64,000 nt of DNA from assembly GCF_000152725.1 (NCBI RefSeq), contig NZ_CH724131.1, positions 632,680 through 696,679 of the forward strand, written 5' to 3'. This DNA comes from Pseudooceanicola batsensis HTCC2597 (GTDB lineage Bacteria; Pseudomonadota; Alphaproteobacteria; Rhodobacterales; Rhodobacteraceae). Positions 46,433-54,216 of this stretch are shown here, piece by piece. Both the position numbers and the translations under genes were made by a program. Under the pieces are notes generated by a model. It saw only the letters and a list, made by a program, of their open reading frames with translations, was not told where the DNA came from and ran no database searches. Every line of letters begins with the position of its first letter. Position 1 is the stretch's first letter.

Positions 46433-47326
46433 ATGAGCGACACCAAGGACATCGTCTGCATCGGCTCCGTTCTCTGGGACGTGATCGGCCGCTCGGCCTC
46501 GGTCATGCGGCAGGGGTCGGACGTGCCCGGGCGCATCACCCGCCTGCCCGGCGGCGTCGCAATGAACATCGCCATGGCGGCGGCGCGGTTCGGCATGTCG
46601 CCTGTCCTGATGACCGCGATCGGCCAGGACGCCGAGGGCGCGGAACTGGTGGCGGCCTGCCAGGGGCTGGGCATGAATGTCGATCACGTCTATCGCTCGG
46701 ACGACCTGCCGACGGACCGGTACATGGCGGTCGAAGGGGCGAACGGCCTGATCGCGGCCATCGCCGACGCCCATTCCCTCGAGGCGGCCGGCGACAAGAT
46801 ACTGCGGCCGCTGCTGAACGGGCCGCTTGGCAGCGGCGAGTCGCCCTTTCGCGGACGGATCGCGCTCGATGGCAACCTCACCCGCCAACTTCTTGAAATC
46901 ATTGCGACGTCAGCGGCATTCGGAATGGCCGATCTGCGTGTCGCCCCGGCTTCGCCGGGTAAGGCCGAACGCCTTCGGCCGTTCCTGACGCACAGCCGTG
47001 CCATGCTCTACGTCAATCTCGAAGAGGCGGGGCTGCTCTGCCAGACCACTTTCGACGATGCCGCCCGGGCCGCCGCCGCTCTGGTCGGGCGCGGGGCCGC
47101 GCGGGTCGTGGTGACCGACGGCGGCCGCTCTGCCGCGGAAGCGGGGGCCGCGGGCGTCATAACGGGCACGCCGCCCGAAGTGCTCGTCACCCGTGTCACG
47201 GGCGCCGGGGATACCTTCATGGCCGCCCATATCGCCGCCGAGGCCGAGGGCGCGGGACGGGAGGAGGCCCTGAACCGGGCCCTCACGGCCGCGGCGCGGT
47301 ACGTCTCTGGCGACAATGCTCTCTGA
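46433..47326 (+). CDS. psuK: PfkB-family kinase, probable pseudouridine kinase
   Basis: A 297-residue ribokinase-fold kinase: IVCIGSVLWDVIGR at the N-terminus, PGGVAMNIAMAAARFG, and the C-terminal catalytic motif VTGAGDTFMAAH with the general-base Asp. The next gene is psuG, nine bases downstream, so phosphorylation of pseudouridine to its 5'-phosphate is the natural assignment. The start is ATG 46433; a GTG two codons before it is less likely. Confidence 0.88.
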   Translation: MSDTKDIVCIGSVLWDVIGRSASVMRQGSDVPGRITRLPGGVAMNIAMAAARFGMSPVLMTAIGQDAEGAELVAACQGLGMNVDHVYRSDDLPTDRYMAVEGANGLIAAIADAHSLEAAGDKILRPLLNGPLGSGESPFRGRIALDGNLTRQLLEIIATSAAFGMADLRVAPASPGKAERLRPFLTHSRAMLYVNLEEAGLLCQTTFDDAARAAAALVGRGAARVVVTDGGRSAAEAGAAGVITGTPPEVLVTRVTGAGDTFMAAHIAAEAEGAGREEALNRALTAAARYVSGDNAL

Positions 47327-47335
47327 GGACCTCAC

Positions 47336-48259
47336 ATGGAAAATCGCCATTCGACCGAAGTCGCCCGCGCCCGCGAGGCCGGACAGGCCATCGTGGCGCT
47401 GGAAAGCACGATCATCACCCACGGGATGCCCTATCCCCAGAACCTCGAAACCGCCCGCCAGGTCGAGGATGACGTCCGCCAGGCCGGTGCGGTGCCCGCG
47501 ACCATCGCCGTGATCGAGGGCCGGCTTCACATCGGTCTCTCGGGGGCCGAGCTCGAGGCGCTCGCGCAGGCCGAGGATGTCGCGAAGCTGTCGCGCGCGG
47601 ATCTGGCCGTCTGCCTCTCGCGGGGCGGCACCGGAGCGACGACCGTCGCGGCGACGATGATCGCCGCCCGGCTGGCGGGGATCGGGGTCTTCGCCACGGG
47701 CGGGATCGGCGGCGTCCACAGGGGCGGCGAGATCAGCCTCGACGTCTCGGCCGACCTTCAGGAACTGGCGCAGACGCCTGTGACGGTGGTCTGCGCCGGG
47801 GCCAAGGCGATCCTCGACATCCCGCGCACGCTGGAGGTGCTGGAAACCCTCGGGGTGCCGGTCATCGCCTACGGCCAGGACGCCCTGCCCGCCTTCTGGA
47901 GCCGCGATGGCGGGGTGCCGGCGCCCCTGCGGCTGGATAGCCCCGCCGAGATCGCGCTTGCACAGCAGACCCGCGCCGCACTCGGCCTGCCGGGCGGTCA
48001 GCTTGTCGCCAACCCGGTGCCGGCGGAGCATGAAATCCCGCGCGACGAGATCGAGCCCATCATCACGCAGGCGCTGGAGGCCGCCGAACGCGACGGCATC
48101 GCGGCCAAGGCCGTGACGCCCTACCTCCTCGAGCGGATCTTCAACCTGACCGGGGGGCGTTCGCTGGCCACCAATATCGCCCTCGTGCGGAACAATGCCC
48201 GGCTCGCCGCGAAAATCGCACAGGAAATGGTCGTACTCGGGGCAAAGTCCTCAAAATAA
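47336..48259 (+). CDS. psuG: Pseudouridine-5'-phosphate glycosidase
   Basis: A 307-residue enzyme that splits the C-C glycosidic bond of pseudouridine 5'-phosphate into uracil and ribose 5-phosphate. Diagnostic segments: ALESTIITHGMPYPQNLETA, GGTGATTVAATM, FATGGIGGVHRG and CAGAKAILDIPRTLE (catalytic lysine). Together with psuK it salvages pseudouridine from RNA turnover. Confidence 0.94.
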   Translation: MENRHSTEVARAREAGQAIVALESTIITHGMPYPQNLETARQVEDDVRQAGAVPATIAVIEGRLHIGLSGAELEALAQAEDVAKLSRADLAVCLSRGGTGATTVAATMIAARLAGIGVFATGGIGGVHRGGEISLDVSADLQELAQTPVTVVCAGAKAILDIPRTLEVLETLGVPVIAYGQDALPAFWSRDGGVPAPLRLDSPAEIALAQQTRAALGLPGGQLVANPVPAEHEIPRDEIEPIITQALEAAERDGIAAKAVTPYLLERIFNLTGGRSLATNIALVRNNARLAAKIAQEMVVLGAKSSK

Positions 48260-48325
48260 ACCGTTCCTGCCATTGCTCGTTTCCGGCGCAGTGCCTAATT
48301 TCTGGCGGAACATTACGGATCCGCC

Positions 48326-49003
48326 ATGAACGACCCCCTGACCCCCAATTCACCGCGCCCGGGCCTGTTCGCCCGCCTCCGGTCCAGCTTTCTGACGGGC
48401 ATCGTGGTCATCCTTCCGATCAGCCTGACGATCTGGCTGATCTGGACGCTGGCGGGATGGGTGGACGGCGTGGTGCTGCCGCTGGTGCCCGCGACCTTCC
48501 AGCCCGAGAAATACATCGGCATCAACCTGCGCGGCGTCGGCGTGATCATCTTCCTGGTGTTCACCATCCTTGTCGGCTGGATCGCCAAGGGCCTCATCGG
48601 GCGGTCGCTGATCCGGTATGCCGAGCATCTCGTCGACCGGATGCCGGTGGTCCGTTCGATCTACAGCGGCGCCAAGCAGATCGCCGAGACGGTCTTTGCC
48701 CAGACGGAACGCAGTTTCGAAAAGGCATGCCTGGTGCAGTACCCGCGCAAGGGCATCTGGGCCATCGGCTTCGTCTCGACCGAAGCCAAGGGCGAGGTGG
48801 CCAGGCGGGCCGAGACCGGATCGCAGCTCATGTCGATCTTCGTGCCGACGACGCCGAACCCCACCTCGGGATTCCTGCTCTTCCTGCCAAAGGAAGACGT
48901 GATCGAACTGGACATGACGGTCGAGGACGCCGCCAAGCTCGTGATCTCGGCCGGGCTGGTCTATCCCAATGCCAAGGACCCGACGGTTCCGCTGATCAAT
49001 TGA
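48326..49003 (+). CDS. DUF502 family membrane protein
   Basis: A 225-residue inner-membrane protein with two helices (about 22-48 and 68-92) followed by a cytoplasmic or membrane-peripheral domain containing RMPVVRSIYSGAKQIAETVF, a hallmark of DUF502. The role is unknown; the plant homologues are called COV proteins. Its last eight bases overlap the end of the convergent patatin gene. Confidence 0.9.
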   Translation: MNDPLTPNSPRPGLFARLRSSFLTGIVVILPISLTIWLIWTLAGWVDGVVLPLVPATFQPEKYIGINLRGVGVIIFLVFTILVGWIAKGLIGRSLIRYAEHLVDRMPVVRSIYSGAKQIAETVFAQTERSFEKACLVQYPRKGIWAIGFVSTEAKGEVARRAETGSQLMSIFVPTTPNPTSGFLLFLPKEDVIELDMTVEDAAKLVISAGLVYPNAKDPTVPLIN

Positions 49004-50051
49004 GCATCGCCGGAAGATCGACGGTGGACCTGTGGCCCAGGTTGCTCCGGTGATCCTTCAGGAACCGCTCGGCCGCCCGGCGCCCCGCCATCTTGAGCTG
49101 GTTCAGCAGGATCGGGTTCGGCACCATCTTGGTCGCGACGGATAGGTCGCGCATCAGATCGTCATCCGCGATCATGTGGACCAGCACGTTCTTCATCGTG
49201 CCCTCGGGCAACTGATGCGCCTCGAGCAGGCGCTGCACGAAGGCGATGGCGCGCAGTTCGCGCAGCAGCGATGAATTGAAGCTGATTTCGTTCACGCGGT
49301 TGTCGATCTGCTGCGGCGTGATCGGGATCTCGTCGCGCTCCAGCGGATTGATGTTCACGATCACGACGTCGTTCGGCAGCTCCTTGTCGAACAGCGGAAA
49401 CAGTGCCGGGTTGCCGGAATATCCGCCATCCCAATAGGCGTCGACCCGCCCGGTCCTGGGATCCTCGATCTTGATCGCCTGGAACAGCGACGGCAGGCAG
49501 GCCGAGGCGAGTATGGCATCGGTGGTGATCTCGTCCCGGGTGAAGATGCGCACCTTGCCCGTCCGCACATTGGTCGCGCAGACGAAGAGGCGCGGCCCGG
49601 CCCCGGCGCAGACATCGCCGAAGTCGAAGGCCTCCACCACCGGTTCCAGCGGGTTGCGGTAGAACGCCCCGTAGGCATAGGGAGAGGTCACCGACTTGAG
49701 CGCATCCGCCGCCAGCACGGGGGGCGAGAACTCGACCGCGGTGGCGAGATCCGAGGTGGTCGGGAAAAACTTTTCCATCGCCGAGACCGGGCTTGCCATC
49801 CAGGCGGGCAGCCGCATGTCGTTGACCGCCCCCATGCGATACCACAGGTCGTTCAGCGTCCGGCGTGCGCCTTCGCGGCCGCCGCGCATCCAGCCGGCCT
49901 TGTAGGCGGCCCCGTTGAGGGCGCCGGCCGAGGTGCCCGAGATGCCCGCGACCTCGATCTCCTCGTCGTCCAGGATCCGGTCGAGCACGCCCCAGGTAAA
50001 GGCACCGTGCGCCCCGCCGCCCTGCAACGCGAGATTGATCCGGGTGACCAT
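48996..50051 (-). CDS. Patatin-like phospholipase/PHB depolymerase-type hydrolase
   Basis: A 351-residue serine hydrolase with the patatin dyad: oxyanion loop QGGGAHGAF (10-18), nucleophile Ser41 in GTSAG, and Asp in WDGGYSGNPAL. No signal peptide. The start overlaps the stop of 3-hydroxybutyrate dehydrogenase (ATGA). That coupling suggests intracellular polyhydroxybutyrate or ester degradation feeding 3-hydroxybutyrate; a lipid acyl-hydrolase role is the alternative. Confidence 0.88.
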   Translation of the reverse strand: MVTRINLALQGGGAHGAFTWGVLDRILDDEEIEVAGISGTSAGALNGAAYKAGWMRGGREGARRTLNDLWYRMGAVNDMRLPAWMASPVSAMEKFFPTTSDLATAVEFSPPVLAADALKSVTSPYAYGAFYRNPLEPVVEAFDFGDVCAGAGPRLFVCATNVRTGKVRIFTRDEITTDAILASACLPSLFQAIKIEDPRTGRVDAYWDGGYSGNPALFPLFDKELPNDVVIVNINPLERDEIPITPQQIDNRVNEISFNSSLLRELRAIAFVQRLLEAHQLPEGTMKNVLVHMIADDDLMRDLSVATKMVPNPILLNQLKMAGRRAAERFLKDHRSNLGHRSTVDLPAMLN

Positions 50052-50824
50052 CAGGCGGCCGTCCAGCCACCGTCCATGGCGATGGCCTGCCCCGTCAGCT
50101 GGTCCGCCGCCGGCGAGGCGAGGAACAGCGCCATCTCGCCCAGCTGCTCGACGGTGACGAACTCCTTGGACGGCTGCTTGGCCAGGATGACCTTCTCGAT
50201 CACCTCGTCCTCGGACATCTTGTATTCCTTGGCGGTGTCGGGGATCTGCGCCTCGACCAGCGGCGTCAGCACATAGCCCGGGCAGATCGCGTTGGCGGTG
50301 ATCGGCTCTTTCGCGGTTTCCAGCGCCACCGTCTTGGTCATGCCGACGATGCCGTGCTTGGCGGTGATATAGGCCGACTTGTAGGGCGAGGCGCGCAGAC
50401 CGTGGGCCGAGGCGATGTTGATCACCCGGCCCCAGCCGGCGCGGCGCATCATGGGCAGGGCCGCCGCCGTCGTGTGGAACGCCGAGGACATGTTGATCGC
50501 GATGATGGCATCCCATTTCTCGGCCGGGAATTCATCGATGGGCGCGACATGCTGGATGCCCGCGTTGTTCACCAGCACGTCGCAGGCTTCGGCCTTCTCG
50601 ATCAGGCCGCGCGCCTGGTCCCCCTTGGACATGTCCGCCTGGATGTACCGGACCTCGGTGCCGAATTCCCGGGCCATGTCCTCGGCCAGCTTGTGGTCCT
50701 CGTCCCTGTCGGTGAACGAGTTCAGCACGACCTTTGCGCCGGCCCCGGCAAAGGTCCGCGCGACGCCGAGACCGATGCCCGAGTTCGATCCGGTCACGAT
50801 GACGGTTCTTTCCTTCAGCGACAT
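50051..50824 (-). CDS. bdhA: 3-hydroxybutyrate dehydrogenase
   Basis: A 257-residue short-chain dehydrogenase: TGSNSGIGLGVA (NAD binding), NNAGIQHVAP, active-site Ser in INIASAHG, and YxxxK in SAYITAKHG. The HVAPIDEFP and ASPYKSAY segments are typical of D-3-hydroxybutyrate dehydrogenase. It oxidises 3-hydroxybutyrate to acetoacetate. GAGAGG precedes the ATG. Confidence 0.93.
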   Translation of the reverse strand: MSLKERTVIVTGSNSGIGLGVARTFAGAGAKVVLNSFTDRDEDHKLAEDMAREFGTEVRYIQADMSKGDQARGLIEKAEACDVLVNNAGIQHVAPIDEFPAEKWDAIIAINMSSAFHTTAAALPMMRRAGWGRVINIASAHGLRASPYKSAYITAKHGIVGMTKTVALETAKEPITANAICPGYVLTPLVEAQIPDTAKEYKMSEDEVIEKVILAKQPSKEFVTVEQLGEMALFLASPAADQLTGQAIAMDGGWTAA

Positions 50825-51038
50825 GATGACAACCTCTCAGATATCCTTCCGACAACATAAGTGCTGCACCCGCAAAGGAAACCGTGAAGATCGCCGAAGC
50901 GGCATGCCGATCGTCCGCATCCGCCGCTAAGGTTTGAACTTCATGCGCAAAATCCCGGGGCGACGATTCGGGCGGCCGCAGGCGCGGGGTCGGACATCAT
51001 GCAGATGCAGAACGATCCTTGTGACAAAGGCCCGGACC

Positions 51039-51068
51039 AAAAAAAAACGCCGGCACAAGGCCGGCGTT
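51039..51068 (-). terminator. Rho-independent terminator of candidate sRNA
   Basis: AACGCCGGC (51046-51054) and GCCGGCGTT (51060-51068) form a perfect nine-pair stem with a five-base loop; on the minus strand it runs into nine consecutive T residues (51047-51039). On the plus strand there is no T tract, so it works in the minus direction. Confidence 0.9.
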
Positions 51069-51115
51069 AAGTTATTGAGGCAGGTTTCATACAGGCAAGA
51101 AACCTATCGAGCAGT
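51039..51115 (-). ncRNA. Candidate small RNA, about 77 nt
   Basis: On the minus strand a promoter (51122-51150) is followed by a short transcript region and a perfect terminator. Inside it, AGGTTTC and GAAACCT (plus strand 51099-51105 and 51082-51088) form a seven-pair hairpin with a ten-base loop; a single-stranded TGCCTCAATAACTT follows, then the terminator stem. This is the layout of an Hfq-type trans-acting sRNA. A seven-codon frame (MKPASIT) is present but has no ribosome site. It could alternatively be a leader terminated before bdhA. I recognise no known sRNA family. Confidence 0.6.
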
Positions 51116-51121
51116 GCCCCC

Positions 51122-51150
51122 TTTATAAGCAATCCCGCGCCACGTTCCAA
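51122..51150 (-). promoter_or_regulatory. Sigma-70-type promoter of candidate sRNA
   Basis: Read on the minus strand: -35 TTGGAA (51150-51145), 17-base spacer, -10 TATAAA (51127-51122). Five of six -10 bases and four of six -35 bases match the consensus. Expected start of transcription near 51115. Confidence 0.65.
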
Positions 51151-51229
51151 GCTAAAAGTTTGATAAGACGCGAAAGCCTAGATACCGTCAGGCCCAACAA
51201 AGACAGGCGGAGCGGGGATTGTTGCCAAA

Positions 51230-53050
51230 ATGAGGCCACATTTTTTCACCAGAAGGATCATTACGGTCGCGGTTTCGCTGCTTGCGCCGGTGGCAAGCCC
51301 GGCCCATGCCGAGCCCAGCCATGGCATAGCTATGTACGGGGATCCGGCCCTTCCACCTGATTTTGTGGCTCTCCCCTACGTCAATCCGGACGCCCCCAAG
51401 GGCGGCCGCCTGGTCAGCGGCAACGCCGGCGGGTTCGACAGCCTCAATCCCTACGTCATCACCGGCAACCCGCCCTGGCAGCTGCGCTTTCTGATCTCCG
51501 AGAGCCTGATGTACCGTTCGCAGGACGAACCCTTCACGGTCTACGGCCTTCTGGCCGAATCGGTAGAGGTTCCCGAGGACCGGTCATGGGTGGAATTCAC
51601 CCTGCGAGAGGAGGCCCGATTCTCCGACGGGAGCCCGGTCACGGTCGAGGATGTGATGTGGTCCTACGAGACACTGGGAACCGAGGGCAACGCGCGGTAT
51701 CGCGGCCTCTGGACTCTGATCGAGAAGATGGAACAGACCGGCCCGCGCTCGGTCCGGTTCACCTTCAACAAGATCGACCGCGAACTGCCGCTCGTCACCG
51801 GCCTGCGGCCGATCCTCAAGAAGGCGCAGTTCGCCGACCGCAGTTTCACCGGCCTCAGCCTGCAGGAGGCGCCGATCGGCTCGGCCCCCTACCACGTCTC
51901 GGCATTCGAACCCGCCCGCTCGGTCACCCTGACCCGCGACCCCGACTATTGGGGAAAGGACCTGCCGATCCGCGCCGGAACCAACAATTTCGACGAGATC
52001 CGGATCGAGTTCTATGGCGACAACGCGGTCCTCTTCGAGGCGTTCAAGGGGGGCGAGATCAGTTACATCCGCGAGTTCAACGCCGAGAAATGGAACCGCG
52101 ACTACGATTTCCCCGCCGTCCGGTCGGGCGACATCGTGCTGAGCGAGATCGACTCGGGCCGCCCCTCGGGGATCACGGGTTTCGTGATGAACACGCGTCG
52201 CCCGCCCTTCGACGACATCCGCGTGCGCGATGCGATGCTCCACGCCTTCAACTTTGAATACGTCAACGAGACGCTCACCGGTGGCCGGCAGACCCGGATC
52301 ACGTCCTATTTCTCGCACTCGGACCTGGGCATGCGCGAGGGCCCGGCCCAGGGCCGGGTGCGCGAGCTTCTTGCCCCCTTTGCCGACACGATCCCCGAAG
52401 GCGCGCTCGAAGGATACGCCCTGCCCGTCTCGGACGGCACGCCGCGCAACCGGCGCAACATCCGGAAGGCCGTGGCCCTGCTGGAAGAGGCCGGCTGGTC
52501 CGTCGACGGCGGCGTGCTGCGGAACGCCGAAGGGCGGCCCTTCCGGTTCTCCCTCCTGCTGCGGCAGGGCGCGAACGAGTTGCAGACCATCTCGGATCTC
52601 TACGTCAAGGCACTGGAACGGCTGGGCATCCAGGTGAATGTCGAGGTGGTGGACAACGCCCAGTACCAATTGCGGCTGACCGATTTCGACTTCGACATGA
52701 CCGATATCCGGCGCCAGTTCTCGCTTTCGCCCGGCAACGACCAGCGCATCTACTGGGGGTCGGACGTGGCCGATACGCCGGGGTCGCGGAACCTCATGGG
52801 CGTGGCCAGCCCCGCCATCGACGCCACGATCGACGCCATGCTGGCCTCGCGCAGCGGCGAGGACTTCACCGCCGCGACCCGCGCGCTCGACCGGCTTCTG
52901 ACCGCCGGGCGTTATGTCATCCCGATCCACAGCTACGATGTCGGTCGCATCGCGCACGTGGACGAGCTGACCTATCGCAGGGATCACACGCCGCTCTACG
53001 GCGACTCGGTCTATTTCCTGCCCGAGGTCTGGTGGATGGAGCCGCAGTAG
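51230..53050 (+). CDS. YejA-like extracellular solute (peptide)-binding protein
   Basis: A 606-residue periplasmic SBP_bac_5 protein with a signal peptide cleaved after SPAHA near residue 27. The mature start HGIAMYGDPALPPDFVALPYVNP and GGRLVSGNAGGFDSLNPY match the YejA subfamily, which binds oligopeptides and microcin C. In many relatives yejB, yejE and yejF follow; here a small CsbD-like gene and then an unrelated regulator follow, so the permease genes are elsewhere. Confidence 0.9.
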   Translation: MRPHFFTRRIITVAVSLLAPVASPAHAEPSHGIAMYGDPALPPDFVALPYVNPDAPKGGRLVSGNAGGFDSLNPYVITGNPPWQLRFLISESLMYRSQDEPFTVYGLLAESVEVPEDRSWVEFTLREEARFSDGSPVTVEDVMWSYETLGTEGNARYRGLWTLIEKMEQTGPRSVRFTFNKIDRELPLVTGLRPILKKAQFADRSFTGLSLQEAPIGSAPYHVSAFEPARSVTLTRDPDYWGKDLPIRAGTNNFDEIRIEFYGDNAVLFEAFKGGEISYIREFNAEKWNRDYDFPAVRSGDIVLSEIDSGRPSGITGFVMNTRRPPFDDIRVRDAMLHAFNFEYVNETLTGGRQTRITSYFSHSDLGMREGPAQGRVRELLAPFADTIPEGALEGYALPVSDGTPRNRRNIRKAVALLEEAGWSVDGGVLRNAEGRPFRFSLLLRQGANELQTISDLYVKALERLGIQVNVEVVDNAQYQLRLTDFDFDMTDIRRQFSLSPGNDQRIYWGSDVADTPGSRNLMGVASPAIDATIDAMLASRSGEDFTAATRALDRLLTAGRYVIPIHSYDVGRIAHVDELTYRRDHTPLYGDSVYFLPEVWWMEPQ

Positions 53051-53162
53051 CGCCTGCGCCATCCGCGGCCGGCGCCTCCCGCTCGCAAAGCCGTGAACGG
53101 GCGGAACCGGCGTCGCCACCCCGTGTTCCCCATGAGACACGCACTCATCGGAGGACAAGGCC

Positions 53163-53507
53163 ATGCAATGGAGCCAGATCAGCGAAAACTGGGAAGCTTT
53201 CACACCGGCGATTCTGGACCGCTGGCCGGAAGCGCAGGAAGACGACGTGCTGGCACTCGACGGGTCCGCCACCGCCCTGGCCGTCTACCTGTCCGAAGTG
53301 ACCGGTGAATCCAGCCGCGATACACTCGCCCAGATCGAGGACTGGCGCATGGGTCGCATTCCGACGGATGTCGCGATGGACGAGACGCTCGACAACGAGC
53401 ACATCCAGGAAAGCGAGCGGCACCTCGATGACGGAGAGGACCCCTCGGACCGGGACGACCTCTTCGGCGACGACAACACGCCCTCGCCCGCCGTCGGTCG
53501 CACCTGA
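53163..53507 (+). CDS. Small acidic CsbD-like protein
   Basis: A 114-residue protein. The first 60 residues (MQWSQISENWEAFTPAILDRW, then EDDVLALDG and a helical stretch) follow the CsbD pattern of W-x2-I-x2-NW...W...DDDL, a family of stress-induced small proteins. The remaining 50 residues are strongly acidic (DDGEDPSDRDDLFGDD) and probably disordered. Ribosome site CGGAGGAC stands before the ATG. Function unknown. Confidence 0.72.
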   Translation: MQWSQISENWEAFTPAILDRWPEAQEDDVLALDGSATALAVYLSEVTGESSRDTLAQIEDWRMGRIPTDVAMDETLDNEHIQESERHLDDGEDPSDRDDLFGDDNTPSPAVGRT

Positions 53508-53510
53508 ATG

Positions 53511-54134
53511 TCAGGTCAGCGAGGTGACCCAGAGGATCATGGCGTCATCGTCGCTGACCGAAACCACGTTGTGCCCCATGGAGGCGTCGTAATAGGCGCT
53601 GTCCCCGCGCCGCATCTCGATCGGCTCGTAGAACTCGGTATAAAGCCGGATCACCCCGGTCAGCACATAGAGGAACTCTTCCCCGTCGTGCCGTACCCAG
53701 CCGTCGAATTCCTCCATCGACCGTGCCCGGACCCGGGCGCGGTAAGGCAACATCTGTTTCTTGGTCAGCGTTTCGGCCAGCAACTCATGCTCATAGGTGG
53801 CGGTCGGTTGCGCGACCCCCTGCCCGTTCGGCGTCACCACGCGGCGCCCCGTCACCTGCGCGGCCTTCGGCGGCGTGAAAAGCTGCGGCACCGAGATGCC
53901 GAGCCCGGTCGCCAGCTTGCGCAGCGCGTCGTAGGTGGGCGACATCTGCCCGTTCTCGATCTTGGACAGCGTCGACCGGGCCAGCCCGGCCTCTCTCGCC
54001 GCCTGTTCCAGCGTCCAGTCCCGTGCCTTGCGCAATTCCCGCACACGGTCGCCCAGGACGAGCGGCTCGCCCGTCTCTTCCGAGCCGTTGGTGCGCGCGA
54101 TGCGAATGAGTGAGGTGGGATCGGTGACGCTCAT
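53511..54134 (-). CDS. XRE-cupin transcriptional regulator
   Basis: A 207-residue regulator: helix-turn-helix (ELRKARDWTLEQAAREAGLARSTLSKIE, about 30-60) and a C-terminal cupin (about 130-205, with DGEEFLYVLTGVI and YYDASMGHNVVS). The family controls amino acid or aldehyde metabolism (PuuR-type). It is divergent from the acyl-CoA ligase gene with about 80 bases between starts and likely regulates it. The frame is open further upstream, but MSVTDPTSL is the natural start. Confidence 0.88.
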   Translation of the reverse strand: MSVTDPTSLIRIARTNGSEETGEPLVLGDRVRELRKARDWTLEQAAREAGLARSTLSKIENGQMSPTYDALRKLATGLGISVPQLFTPPKAAQVTGRRVVTPNGQGVAQPTATYEHELLAETLTKKQMLPYRARVRARSMEEFDGWVRHDGEEFLYVLTGVIRLYTEFYEPIEMRRGDSAYYDASMGHNVVSVSDDDAMILWVTSLT

Positions 54135-54216
54135 GACGCGCCTACATAGGATCCCGCCCATGGCCTTGGCAACTGCCCCCTTGCGCCCGGCTGGCCACCT
54201 GCCTAACCCTTGCGCC

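Larger units (their letters stand above)
50825..51229. other. 405-base gap between bdhA and the peptide-binding protein gene
   Basis: The left half (50825-51038) is the bdhA upstream region, with no clear promoter. The right half carries the candidate minus-strand small RNA described separately. Start-proximal bases near 51215-51229 lack a strong ribosome site for the plus-strand gene. No protein gene longer than about 65 codons is credible here. Confidence 0.6.

Noticed and set aside
51075..51110. A seven-codon peptide inside the candidate sRNA
   Set aside because: No Shine-Dalgarno sequence and the start lies in the hairpin loop; more likely chance.
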